Shown in pieces: positions 46,382 to 57,204 of a stretch of 64,000 nt of DNA. The stretch is from positions 1 through 64,000 of the forward strand of contig JAXGGA010003412.1 in the NCBI GenBank assembly GCA_038373865.1. Direction: 5' to 3'. Position numbers and translations under genes: made by a program. How positions within the stretch are numbered: the stretch's first letter is position 1; the number at the start of each line of letters is the position of its first letter. The stretch is from Uloborus plumipes (Eukaryota; Arthropoda; Arachnida; Araneae; Uloboridae). The notes under the pieces are model-generated. The model ran no database searches. It had not been told where the DNA came from and was given only the letters and a program-made list of their open reading frames with translations.

Positions 46382-47535
46382 ATACCAGTATTAGTATCAG
46401 GACCACAAGCATTTGATTTACTTCTGGGTTCTAGTAGTCAGGCATTGGAATTGCTACAGAAAATGCTGCTGTACGATAACCATTTAGATAAATGGGAACT
46501 TACTGAGCTCGTACGTGGTATGTGTTTCAATACGACATGCATTGCCGGTACTAAAGTTGGAGCATGTTTGAACTTAGGAAAAAAAACTAGGGAAGCAACT
46601 TTTATATTGTGCTTTCCGCCATTATATTTTAGACATTGTGTTTTCTGTGGTATTACAACCGAAATCTATTCTACTCTTGGTCTTTCGGTATTTTAACCGA
46701 TAAACCAAGAAATAGGTAAAATTGGAGTATTTGATTGCGTGTAATGTCAGATGCGATGTTCACGCAATTGCGTGGAACCATCCACTGCCGTTGGATCTAC
46801 AATACTGCTTTTTAAGCGGTTTTAGCAATCATAGTCCAGAATAAAACATTCTAATTTTAAACCTGGAGTGAGGAACGATGAGGTTGAGGAGTTGGTAGCA
46901 CATTCAGAGCAACGTGCAACTAGTAATGGAAGTTGCGCAAAGTTAACTTCTGATGACCCATGTAAAAGAAGTGTCCAAGGAAGATACTAGAGCTTAGTGC
47001 GATTTTCTTGAGCAGAGCACCTTCTCTTGGTGTATGTTTTCGTGTCCCAGGAGTGGTTCCTCGTGTTATATCTGTGTTAAAGATTCTTTATGGCTTCAAG
47101 TTACGGATATTTCCCAACCAGTTCAAACATGCAGCTGGACAAACAAAAGGTATTCGTAACATATGAATTTGATTTCTTTCACATTCTTATCGTTAATGGG
47201 AAAGAATATCTAAGAGCTGGGTTCCCAGCAACCCTTTTTGTGCAAGCACTAAGAAATGATTTGGAATATTTTTAGCGTCCTTTATTTATGTAAAGAAGAA
47301 ACTCAAAATATATCAGCTGTTTGATCCTGAGCAGTCGAATCTTTAAGATAGCTACCAACAAGGCTTTATTCTACCAAAAAAACTGAGTATTGTAAACAAC
47401 AATACGGAGCGTGGCATGGCCCTTATTGAAGCATTTGTTAAGACTATCACTAACGACGAAAAACAAAGACAGTGTCTTCTTCAAGTGGTACAGGAACACA
47501 GAAAAGGTTTCAAAGTTGCAAAAAAGCAGCCTTAA
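46382..47535 (+). pseudogene. Transposase remnant, GMCFDTT lineage
   Basis: In the best frame from 46382 it reads IPVLVSGPQAFDLLLGSSSQ, then LELLQKMLLYDNHLDKWELT, then ELVRGMCFNTTCIAGTKVGA. A frame change gives FRHYILDIV, and the end (about 47395-47532) reads NNNTERGMALIEAFVKTITN, then DEKQRQCLLQVVQEHRK, with a stop at 47533-47535. From memory, unannotated arthropod and cnidarian transposases have LPVLVSG, GMCFDTTxxNTG, CRHHIxE and AERG in the same order. Asp in GMCFDTT, probably catalytic, is Asn here. Several frameshifts and stops. Confidence 0.65.
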
Positions 47536-47663
47536 AAAGTATTGCAAGAATTATTGAGCGAATTACTATATATTTAATGTATTTAAATTTGTTTTTTATA
47601 TTTTTTCCGTATTTGATTATTTTTCATACTTTTCTGCATTTCATTGGTTTTTCAGACATATAG

Positions 47664-49312
47664 GGGTGATTCTCCAAAAACCTGGCATTTTCGACTCACA
47701 AACTCTATAAAAATAAAAATGCTTAAAAAAATCTAAAAAAAATCATACTTACTCTTTGTTAGGAGCTTATTAAGAGAAAAATAGAGGGAACTCACTTTAA
47801 GTATGCTACACCCCAAAAAAGGGGGGGGGGGTCAATTTTTTCAAACCGAGAGAGTAACAAGAAGCACTGAGCGAGCAAACAAATGAATTTTGTCAAGGAT
47901 TATCAGAAATTTTACAACAATAACAAAGAAATAACTTCAACATAAATGAAAAACTATGTTTATTGTGGACAAACAAAACTAATTTACAAACTCCTTAAAC
48001 GAACACTGTTTTAAGAGATGCAGCATCCGACAAATTTGATATTTATATGAAGAAAGAGATTTACAATCATAAAATAAAGTTCAAATTTTTCTAAATGAAT
48101 ACTTTTAATAAATGAGACTCCTTTTTAATATTTTTGTCGCTAATTTATGTAAGACAAGATAAATAGTAAAAAACTTTATATGTAATACCGTAAAATATAA
48201 CCCCATAGTATTCATTCTCAAAGAGCACGATAATTGTAATTTCAATTAATATTGTAATTTTTGTGAAATTATTTACTTTTAAATGAAAAATAAAAATGGT
48301 AAATAACGATTTCCTTTATCAGACACCTCCCAATAAGGAACATAACTGTCGGTTCTGTTAAAAATTCGTCTGAAAAATAAGAAATAAATAACTAAATAAA
48401 AGAATTATTTTACAGTTACATTTTTTAATTTATCGTCTGCCAACTTTTTATCATAATCTTAGTTCTGAATTAATGTTTGGTAAATAAATCCATCTATTCT
48501 ACCGGATGTTTTACCAGTGCTTTAAAAGTAATGCTAGAGTGACTTTTTTTTTTGCGCCAGGAGAGGGACATTTTTTTTGCGCCAGGAGAGGGACATTTTA
48601 ATCAAAAAAGGCTGATATTTCTACCCGGAATTATATAGAAGGTAAATAATGGTATTTTTCTCTTTTATCCTCTTAACTCAATTACACACTGCAGGCAGAA
48701 TTATTATTTTTATTTTATTTGGAACAGAAATGTTGGCCAGGAGAGGGACATCGAAAATGTTACATACCTCATTTTGAACTAAGGAATAATAATACGAACA
48801 GCAGACACATTCTATAGACAAAATACTCTATGAGTCCAAAGAAGTGATGAGAATAAACAGTGTTATAGTACTGCAGACTCAAAATTCCTTCTTTTTGCCT
48901 TTAATAATTGAACCAATTTGTAGGCCAGGAGAGGGACATGCAATCTGGGGACAAACTTCAAAATGATGTACCTGATTATATAATCATTTAAATAAGCCAA
49001 AACAACACTATATTACACTCATAACTATACATAATTAAACACTACAAGTGGAATTTGTGCAATGTTCACGTAAAATTTTAAAATAATTTATTTACATTTT
49101 AGAAACAGGGTGGGACACGCAAAAAAGGTGACTTTTTGGCTATTCAAAAATTTTTGTAGAAAAAAATAAATGAAAAATTGCTTTAATATGAATTGAATAA
49201 CATCAGAATAAGTATTTCTAACAATTAAAAAAATAAAAAAACTTTCTAGGTCAAATAATTTTTGTGTTGTCCAACGGGGACATCATATTGTTCGGATTTT
49301 GGAGAATCACCC
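47664..49312. mobile_element. 1.65-kb element, GGGTGATTC ends, ATAG duplication
   Basis: Ends GGGTGATTCTCCAAAA on both strands; duplication ATAG at 47660-47663 and 49313-49316. CCAGGAGAGGGACA occurs four times on the plus strand (48557, 48582, 48737, 48925), with related GGGACA sites near 49111 and 49272. Noncoding and AT-rich otherwise. Same plan as 16905-17845. Confidence 0.85.
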
Positions 49313-49384
49313 ATAGTTCATTTTGTGATTGCACGCTTTTTTTCTTCGGAGATATAAAAAATCAATAAAGTAACTTTATTATTA

Positions 49385-49730
49385 TTATTATTTACATTCG
49401 CATTTGTGCCACTATCACAAAATTTGAAGTACTCCTAAATGTAAATATAGTTTACTAAAATTTTGGGCGAATAATTCAGTGTATATAAAGGGCCTAAATA
49501 AAACGGTAAGACGAATAAAAATATAAAGGCCACTTTTTTCTATAGATATCATTTACGATCACGTTTTTGTCAATATCACAAAATTTCAAGGCGTTTGAGC
49601 GACCTCTAAATATTAATATATTTTGCCAAAATTTTGCACAAATAATCAGTGTATATAGTGGCACAAAATAAGAGGGTAAGACGCACAAAAATACAAAGTT
49701 TATTTTTTTCCTTACATTTCTGAATCACCC
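49385..49730. repeat. Subterminal tandem duplication
   Basis: About 175-bp units, 49385-49560 and 49561-49730. Both contain ATCACAAAATTT, TAAATATA-type text, CAAAATTTTG-type text, CAGTGTATATA and GGTAAGACG. They are the inner and outer copies of the right end of the 45692-49732 element. Confidence 0.7.
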
Positions 49731-50945
49731 TAGGGGACAGACAGACCGACCGACAGACCGACACACAAATTCCCCATCTCAATACCCTACTTTCAAATTT
49801 TTAATTTTTCGATATTTATTTCATTTTTTTTTTTTGTTTCTTTTTGACTTTGTTTTAGATTTGTCGATATTATTTGAACTTGGCTGTATTTTTTGGACTT
49901 GGCGATATTTTTTAGATTTTACACTTTTATTACTTTTTTCGTCTCTTTTATTTTTAACGGGAAAGTAGGCTAAAAATGAAGTCATTTTGGACGAGTTTTG
50001 AAGGAGAAAAATGGGAGTTTGAAGGACTATTTTTCCCCCATCAAAATTAGTATTCCCTAATTATTTTTTTTAAACTACCATTTAATATAAAATAATAGTT
50101 AGAGAAACTGCCCTCATTGCTGGAGTGAGCTGTGGGAGAGGGGGGAAGGAGCAATACATATACATTAGGGTGGAACGAAAAAAATAAAGTTTTGATTTTC
50201 AATTAGCCTTAGTGCGGAAAAGTTGCCTTTTCATGTAAATAAGGTATAAATAAAATATGAAAAATATTGAAGCACGTCTTGAGGTGCCGCAAGTAGGATA
50301 AAGTATTGTAAAAATGCAATTTTTGCTCTATTTTCAATTTTTTTTCAAAAATTGTTATACTTATCTTGTTTCTTTAAATGAGGTCAAAAAAGTAACTATT
50401 ACGCCAAAAAGGCCACATAATATTCTTTTTTAATGTTTGGATGATTTCTTGAGGTGCCACAAAAAGATGAAGTTTTGCAAAAACGCACTTTTTGCTGAGT
50501 ATCTGGGAGCATAAGACGTAGCAGTAGCGGATGTTTAGGGGGCGTTAATGGGTAGCAGTGATATGTGTGAGTAGGGGCCAAGCTCAGATCAGGTGTCAAT
50601 CATAGATCTGGTGTCATAGAAAGGTGTCAATACCTTTGCCGAATTCACTTTTGTTCTCGTCTATCATGTAACAGAGTAACGTAAAATATCGATAGTTGGT
50701 AAACTATTTCAGCGTTGTGAGCTAAAACAGCTCAGTCTAAGCAAGTGCAGACGAGACATCTATAAGAACGTGTTATTTTTGGACACTTTAGTGATTTGAG
50801 TGAAGTTTTACTACCTACTTAGGAAGAATTCATGAAAGGTCACTGTTTTATTAGGCACAACCTCAAAAATTGGTTCAAGTCAACCGGGAAAGGATCCTTG
50901 TGTGAGTGAAATATGTGCGACTTAAGTTTCTGAAATTGAACAAAT

Positions 50946-51260
50946 TTGATCAAAAGTTTCTATTCTAGTTATTTCTTACCAAAGAATTTGAGCAACGATA
51001 AACAATTAAAAGAAGAAAAAGAACTGATTCGATCCTCGTTAAATTTAGAGAAGAATCTAAACGTTTATTTCTTGTTGTGTCCTACAGGAGACTACAAGAA
51101 AAAAAACTTTGATACTTGCAGTTTGTATGAAAGAAAAGAAGGTGCCAGTCTTAGAACAAGAGTTTCTAAAGCAGTTGAAAACAACCTTCCTCTTTTAGAG
51201 AACATACATGACTTAAGTACAGATCAGAAATATTTATTAAGTCAGAGCGAGGACTGCTGA
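50946..51260 (+). CDS. ORF inside left inverted repeat, unknown
   Basis: 104 codons starting MIKSFYSSYFLPKNLSNDKQ. Key blocks are KEEKELIRSSLNLEKNLNVY, CPTGDYKKKNFDTCSLYERK and SLRTRVSKAVENNLPLLEN. The last residues enter the hAT insertion at 51243, so the original reading continued elsewhere. The mirror copy matches 83 of its first 93 residues. Likely an N-terminal part of the element's transposase that became part of the inverted repeat. No known domain is recognised. Confidence 0.4.
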   Translation: MIKSFYSSYFLPKNLSNDKQLKEEKELIRSSLNLEKNLNVYFLLCPTGDYKKKNFDTCSLYERKEGASLRTRVSKAVENNLPLLENIHDLSTDQKYLLSQSEDC

Positions 51261-51534
51261 TGGTCTTTGAAAAAGGTGAGAAAGGTGACAAATTTTATAA
51301 CAAAGGTGACTAAAAGGTGACAAAAAAGTAACTAAAAGGTGACTAAAAGTAATTTGTTAAGAAATGAAAAAGCAGAAAACGATTATCCTTTTTTCTGACT
51401 TTTACCAAAAGTAGCCTACATACTATTTCAAAAGACTTAGATTCTGAACATGAATATGATAGAGCTGGAAGTAACAAAATAAACCATTTTAGGACATATT
51501 TTCGAAAAACTTTCTGTGTAAACTCTATGTTATG

Positions 51535-52866
51535 CAGGGGTGATTGTGAGTTCATAAAAAATACCTGAAAGTTTTAAAGAGAAAATGTGTATGTGTGTGG
51601 GGGATGGGGACTGTTTTTTTTTTAAATCAAAGCCCCTATAAATTAAGCACACCTAATTTTATAACCATACATATATACTAGTTAATTTCCTTTCATAAAC
51701 CAACACATTTCCCATATTGGAATAGTTTCAAATAGTTTTTAGTCAAAGTATTGTGTAAAATTTAATTAAACTGTAAATGAACAATAAAGTTACACTTGAA
51801 CTGGTGTTACACAAATTATCCCCAGAAAAATATTTTAAGGAGAAAGCAAAAGTCTAACAGAATTATTGTTTGTTGTGCGAAAATATTTATAAAGTAATGA
51901 AAGTTGCATTTGTCAGTGAAAATATGAAAAAGAATTGATCTAGATGCAGTACCCATAAATCTCCTAATCAGTACAATATGATATGAGTCAAGGATTTCAT
52001 ATTTATTAATACTGAAGTGAAATTCTATTTAAAGACATTATGTATGTGTTAAAAAACTTAAATAATTGAAACAAAAATAAAATTTTCAGCATTTAAGTTT
52101 TTGACATCTGACACTATAAAAGAGCATGGAATTTGTTTAAAACTTTTATTTTAATGATTTAAACAAAATAAAAAAAAAAATGTTATTTGTTTGCCTTTCA
52201 ACAAGGAATAGCAAGTATCGAAAATGCAAAATATGATTCTCACAGCGGACGCAAGAAAATCGCAATTTTCAAAATTAAGACGTTAAAAGTATGAAAATGG
52301 CATAGAAAATAATTCAAATAAACTTACTTCAGATTACAATCAGAAGCTCTACGATAAACATACTATTTTTACTATCCACGTAATTGAAGCAAAATAAAAC
52401 TTAATCAGATCTTTAAAATTTTAACTTTGACATTTTGATTTTCATAAAAGAAGCAGAATTTTGCTCGGATATTTTAAATTTGTAATTTTTTAGTATAAAT
52501 ATATTTCATTTATTTGTCTCCTAACTAAGGATAATAAGCATCAAAAATGAGAAAAATTCGATTCTCATATTTTTTTTAAATGAAGGCATCAAAATCAAAA
52601 AAAATAATAATAATAATAATAATAATAATTTATTAAAGCAGAAAAACAATTAGAATCGCGTCTTAAACTTATATTCGATGAATATTATTAAAAATTATCG
52701 GTATAATCATCGGAAATTCGAAAAAAGCAAAAAAATTCCTGAGATGGGAAGATAAAAGCATAGTTAAAAATATTTTATTTTGGGTATTTTTGAACATGAA
52801 AATACTAGAATCGATCATGAAAATACTGGAAATCCGATTAAATACTAGAGCACAATCATAACCTAG
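51535..52866. mobile_element. hAT element, CAGGGGTGATTGTG family, older copy
   Basis: The left end CAGGGGTGATTGTGAGTTCA is clear. The right end GAGCACAATCATAACCTAG is a mutated form of the family end seen at 54105. TTATG occurs in both flanks but the duplication is not clean. AT-rich interior, no coding sequence. Confidence 0.55.
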
Positions 52867-53146
52867 TTATGTTCAAAGAATTTTCTTAAATATATATTAA
52901 ATTCATACCTGAAATTATGAAGTGAAGATAATGACGATGTATTTAATGAACATATTTTATTTTTTTCATATTTTTAATAGCTCATTGCAAAATCATCCGC
53001 ATTCTTTTTCTTGTTTCTCTGTAAATACAAAAGATGTTCACTAAAAAGTATTGACAATAGAGAATAAGTGAAAATCCCATCTCTATGCAAATCACCAACC
53101 GAATTTTGTTTCAGGAACAAAAAAAAAAAGAAAAAGAACTGCCAAG

Positions 53147-54105
53147 CAGGGGTGATTGTGAGTTCATAAAAAAATACCTGAACGTTTAAAAAAAAAAAAT
53201 GTGTGGGGTGAGCGTGGGTTTAAAACCAAAGGCCCCAACGGTACTTGAGCAAAATTATTTAACCCTTTAAGCGGTTTGCCCGTACGGTGTACGTGCTACC
53301 CGAAATTGGCCTCATCTGGTTTGCCCGTACGGCGTACGGGCATCGATATTTTCAGATTTCCTTTTCTGGTTTTCTCGAACTGTTCGAAAAATTGTAAACC
53401 TCAAAATTCACAGTAAGTGTGAGAGAAATTATTGCATAATTTGTAAACCATTCAGAACTGCATGCAGAATGTACTTGAAAAAAGCAAATATTTCGGGATT
53501 TTGTGACCAAAATTGTAAATAAAAAATATTGTAAAAGCATTGAAAACGAAAAAAAAAAATGTAAAAATTCTTTATATTCTTATTCTGTTAAGTATGGTAC
53601 TTAATTATACAAAATAAAAAAATATGCCTTTTTTGGAAGCATTTCTAGTAAAATAATTGACCGCTTAAAAGGTTAAGCATCACCAAAAAAAAAAAAAAAA
53701 AGCAAATAAAATGATGATGATGATGTCGTGTCTACAGATTGTGCTAAATATTGTCGAACGTCCGAAGGACCGTAGCCGCTAACTTCGGTGCCTCGGGACT
53801 GTAGAGGGTCTCTTGCAGGGGATCTCTATCTGGTAGCAAACCGAATTTCAAGATCGTGCAAATACAATAATTTATTTAAGTAAAAAAACAATTAGAATGG
53901 CATCATAAATTTTCTATTCAATGAATATTATTAATAATTATTGGTGTAATCATCGAAAATTCGAAATGACAAAAAAAATTCCGGAGGCGGGAAGATAAAA
54001 GCAGAAAAAAAAATTTTATTTCCGGTATTTTCGAACATGAAACTACCAAAATCAAACATGAAAATACCGGAAATCCGGTAGAATACCGGAGCACAATCAC
54101 CCCTG
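53147..54105. mobile_element. hAT element, CAGGGGTGATTGTG family, younger copy
   Basis: Ends CAGGGGTGATTGTG and CACAATCACCCCTG; perfect 8-bp duplication CTGCCAAG (53139-53146 and 54106-54113). The right end carries ATACCGGAAATCCGGTAGAA palindromes. The interior includes a repeated GTTTGCCCGTACGG motif (about 53273 and 53319). Noncoding. Confidence 0.9.
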
Positions 54106-54559
54106 CTGCCAAGTATCCTTGGAAAATGTGCACCTGTTTTTTGAAACTTTTAAACAGGTGCTTCTAAAGGCTTTGTTTTGTAAATGCGCCACAGTTGAAA
54201 CATTTTTTTAATGATTGAAAGACTGATTTTTTTTTTTTTCAAAATTCCATTTATTTTCAGGCAAGGAAAAGAATATTCATACTCTTCAAAAATTTAATTT
54301 ATCAAAAATAGCTTTTCCTAAAACACATTTCAAGAAAGGTTTAAAAAGGTGACAAAAATTCCAAAAGGTGACAAAAAGTGACCAAATTTTCAAAAGGTGA
54401 CTAAAAGTGAGAAAGGTGACCGAGTCCTCGCCCTGTATAAGTGTATCGTTGTATCAAGTGGGACCTTACTAGATTTATCTTCAAAAAACCTGGAAAACTT
54501 GCTCACTTCAAGTGACTTACATTTGCAAAGACATACCTCGATTGTACGTGGTAAATACA

Positions 54560-54660
54560 AATCAAACTGAAAACCTCAAGATGATCTGTCTCAGTACTTT
54601 CTTAAAGTGTATGCTCCTATGTGGATTAACATGAAGTTAAAATCTTCTTGTACTTGTGCA
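54560..54660 (+). pseudogene. Transposase scrap with VYAPMW motif
   Basis: Reads YFLKVYAPMWINMKLKSS at about 54594-54648. VYAPMW(F/I)xIK is a landmark that I associate with the same unannotated lineage as the remnant at 46382-47535. Only a short piece remains between the hAT insertion and the right arm. Confidence 0.45.
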
Positions 54661-54682
54661 CCCTTTTACACTTATCTATTAA

Positions 54683-54970
54683 CTATCTCAAATCTGTACT
54701 TAAGTTATATATGTTATCTAAAAAAGAAAGGTGGTTTTCAACTACTTTAGAAACTCTTGTTCTAAGACTGGCACCTTCTTTTCTTTCATACAAACTGCAA
54801 GTATCAAAGTTTTTTTTCTTGTAGTCTCCTGTAGGCAGCAACAAGAAATAAACGTTTAGATTCTTCTCTAAATTTAACGAAGATCGAATCAGTTCTTTTT
54901 CTTCTTTTAATTTTTTATCGTTGCTCAAATTCTTTGGTAAGAAATAACTATAATAGAAACTTTTGATCAA
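54683..54970 (-). CDS. ORF inside right inverted repeat, unknown
   Basis: Mirror copy of 50946-51260: MIKSFYYSYFLPKNLSNDKK, then the same KEEKELIRSSLNLEKNLN and GDYKKKNFDTCSLYERK blocks. It differs at 10 of the first 93 residues and then stops. Both copies stay open, which may be chance in young repeats or a trace of coding function. Confidence 0.4.
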   Translation of the reverse strand: MIKSFYYSYFLPKNLSNDKKLKEEKELIRSSLNLEKNLNVYFLLLPTGDYKKKNFDTCSLYERKEGASLRTRVSKVVENHLSFLDNIYNLSTDLR

Positions 54971-55802
54971 ATTTGTTCAATTTTAGAAACTTAAGTCTCA
55001 CATATTTCACTCACACAAGGATCCTTTCCCGGTTGACTTGACCAATTTTTGAGGTTGTGCCTAATAAAACAGTGACCTTTCATGAATTATTCCTAAGTAC
55101 GTAGTAAAACTTCACTCAAATCACTAAAGTGTAAAAAATAGGACGTTCTTATAGATGTCTCGTCTGCACTTGCTTAGACTGAGCTGTTTTATCTCACAAC
55201 GCTGAAATAGCTCACCAAATGTCGATATTTTACGTTACTCTGTTACATGATAGACGAGAACAAAAGTGAATTCGGCAAAGGTATTGACACCTGATCTGAG
55301 CTTGGCCCCTACTCACACATATCACTGCTACCCATTAACGCCCCCTCTAAACATCCGTTACTGCTACACGTCTTATGCTTCCAGATGCTCAGCAAAAAGT
55401 GCGTTTTTGCAAAACTTCATCTTTTTGTGGCACCTCAAGAAATCATCCAAACATTAAAAAAGAATATTATGTAGCCTTTTTGGCGTAATAGTTACTTTTT
55501 TGACCTCATTTAAAGAAAAAAGATGAGTATAACAATTTTTGAAAAAAACTTGAAAATAGAGCAAAAATTGCATTTTTATCCTACTTGCGGCACCTCAAGA
55601 CGTGCTTCAATATTTTTCATATTTTATTTATACCTTATTTACATGAAAAGGCAACTTTTCCGCACTAAGGCTAATTGAAAATCAAAACTTTATTTTTTTC
55701 GTTCCACCCTAATTATACATGTATGTATTGTATTTTGTAGACACATACAACACTTGTAAAAAATATATATATATATATTTAACGCTATATTATACAATAT
55801 AT

Positions 55803-56410
55803 TGTAACGAGTCCGTAGCACCTTCAACTTTCTTAAATGAGCATTTCATTCTTGAGGAAATAACTATAAATTTATTTACAAGTATGTACACTTATTTACA
55901 ATAGGAGCAGGAAACAATTGCTAAACATCCAGCAATTAGGTAGCAAAACAGTACACTGTACTCTCAACAGTAACTCAGCACCACGTATCCAACGTGAACA
56001 GTAATTAAGCAATTACAAAAGCAAAACAACCATTCGGCCAAACGAATGAAAACGAGCCTCTCAGAAATCCAATCTGAGAAAAACTAACTGACTGTGTTCA
56101 AGGCCAGCTATTTATACTGGAAACGAAATCTCGACAACAGTCTAGCAAAATCTGGAGTATTTTGTTCATTCATAACTTCCATAATCCATTCAAGAAACTT
56201 CTAGTAATAAAAAGAAAAACCACGCGAAAATGTCTTCATGCTTATTAAATGTGGGGCAAGTGTAAAAACTACAAAGTGTTACAGGGCCGGTATACAAATG
56301 ATAAAAGTGATATCTTCAGATACTTTTGCAACATATCGCCAGATAAAACCAAAACTAGTGAAAATGATGCAAGGCAGGAAAAACAACAACTATTAACAAG
56401 ATTTGTAACA
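55803..56410 (-). mobile_element. Solo LTR, copy 2 (inverted)
   Basis: A 608-bp sequence, reverse complement of the family at 40302-40908 with scattered differences. Minus-strand reading starts TGTTACAAATC (56410) and ends GGACTCGTTACA (55803). Flanks are ATAT (55799-55802) and CTAT (56411-56414), a 3 of 4 match, as expected for an older insertion. Confidence 0.85.
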
Positions 56411-57204
56411 CTATGGTAAACAGAACAACAACATCACAAGTTGAGAACACTTTTGAGGACATAAAAAGAATAAGTTTTCTACCAACATATCTTAGAGATT
56501 TGATCTCTTGGCTAGAAAAGGTTCAAAAAATACCAGAGGTATCCACCGAGGGGCTCTTTGGTGGAATTGTGATATTGAAATTTTTATTGGAGCGTTTTAA
56601 AGGGAATCTTTTCTCTTTTTTGGGAGGGGTGGGCTCACATTTAGGAGGGCGACTCTTTGTAGAATGTGAGCGATGCACCATTGTTGTCCTAAAAATGCAA
56701 TTGCAGGCGTATCTTTGATGACTTTAGGGGAAAAAATAATATTGAAATCCCCCCTTGGAATTTTTCAATCGATGCTTCAAAAATTCAATTTTAGACAATT
56801 TTTGTTGATGTTGGGGAGAGGAGAAGTTTGAGAGTCTTACAGATATGCTAACAGAATATCTTTTGTAATGTTAAGGGAAGAAATGGGGTTCAAGGACCCC
56901 AGGGGGTTCCCCAGTAACTTTTTGAAACTGAAGTTCCAAAAATGAAATTTTTTTATGATCTTTGATCATGATGGAGAAAAGGGTGCCGGGGGCTCTCTCC
57001 CAGAAATTTTTCGAAATTAATACATTCAAAATTCAATTGTAGATTGTAGGCCACCTTAGATGATGTTAGGTAAAGGAATAGAATTTGAAGCACAACCCCA
57101 TAATTTTTCAAAATTGTACTGCTAAAAACTCAAATTTAGTCTATATCTTTACTCTGGGAAGTTAAGAGGCTCAATAGAAAAGTGATATGTTTTAAACAAC
57201 TCAT
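56411..57204. repeat. Degenerate repeat with AAATTTTTCGAAA/TTGAAG units
   Basis: Recurrent short texts such as AATTTTTCGAAAT, TTCAAAAATTCAA and GATGTTGGGGAGAG at irregular spacing, similar to the interior of the hAT at 2165-3521. The frame at 56413-56718 has no family resemblance and begins in the LTR flank. Probably a decayed nonautonomous element. Confidence 0.4.

Larger units (their letters stand above)
45692..49732. mobile_element. Decayed autonomous transposon, TAGGGTGATTCA ends
   Basis: Ends TAGGGTGATTCA and TGAATCACCCTA with a perfect 8-bp duplication GGGGACAG (45684-45691 and 49733-49740). Uninterrupted family S copies at about 61246 and 62350 give the empty site. Similarity between the ends extends about 150 bp (for example AATATTTAGAGGTCGCTCAA). 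It carries a broken transposase (46382-47535) and a nested element (47664-49312). The 8-bp duplication points to hAT or P-like; the superfamily is not settled. Confidence 0.85.
44057..49978 (+). mobile_element. Repeat family S copy, split by a DNA transposon
   Basis: Starts AACAAGAAGCTCTGTCAAGA and ends AACGGGAAAGTAGGCTAAAA, like the copy at 59587-62583. Order of parts: unique 5' region with GGAGTCGGAGTCGGAATC (44645), a ~147-bp minisatellite (44820-45690), a GACAGACCGACC run, and a 3' tail with CGATATTTTTTGGACTTGG motifs. The element at 45692-49732 interrupts it inside GGGGACAG at the end of the minisatellite. No coding frame; family unknown. Confidence 0.7.
51243..54435. mobile_element. hAT element nested in the long-TIR transposon
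   Basis: Ends CAGAGCGAGGACT and, on the other strand, CAGGGCGAGGACTCGGTCAC, with clusters of AAAGGTGACTAAAAGTGA motifs inside both ends (51280-51350 and 54335-54420). Flanks TATTAAGT and TATAAGTG are similar but shifted by one base. It holds two further elements (51535-52866 and 53147-54105). No transposase. Confidence 0.7.
50166..55712. mobile_element. Transposon with ~1-kb terminal inverted repeats
   Basis: Both ends begin TAGGGTGGAACGAAAAAAAT; the arms run inward about 1 kb (to about 51222 and 54700). Flanks ATATACAT (50158-50165) and TTATACAT (55713-55720) match in 7 of 8 bases, so an 8-bp duplication is likely. Each arm carries a short open frame (50946-51260 plus, 54683-54970 minus). 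The core keeps a transposase scrap (54560-54660) and a 3.2-kb hAT insertion. Confidence 0.8.
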
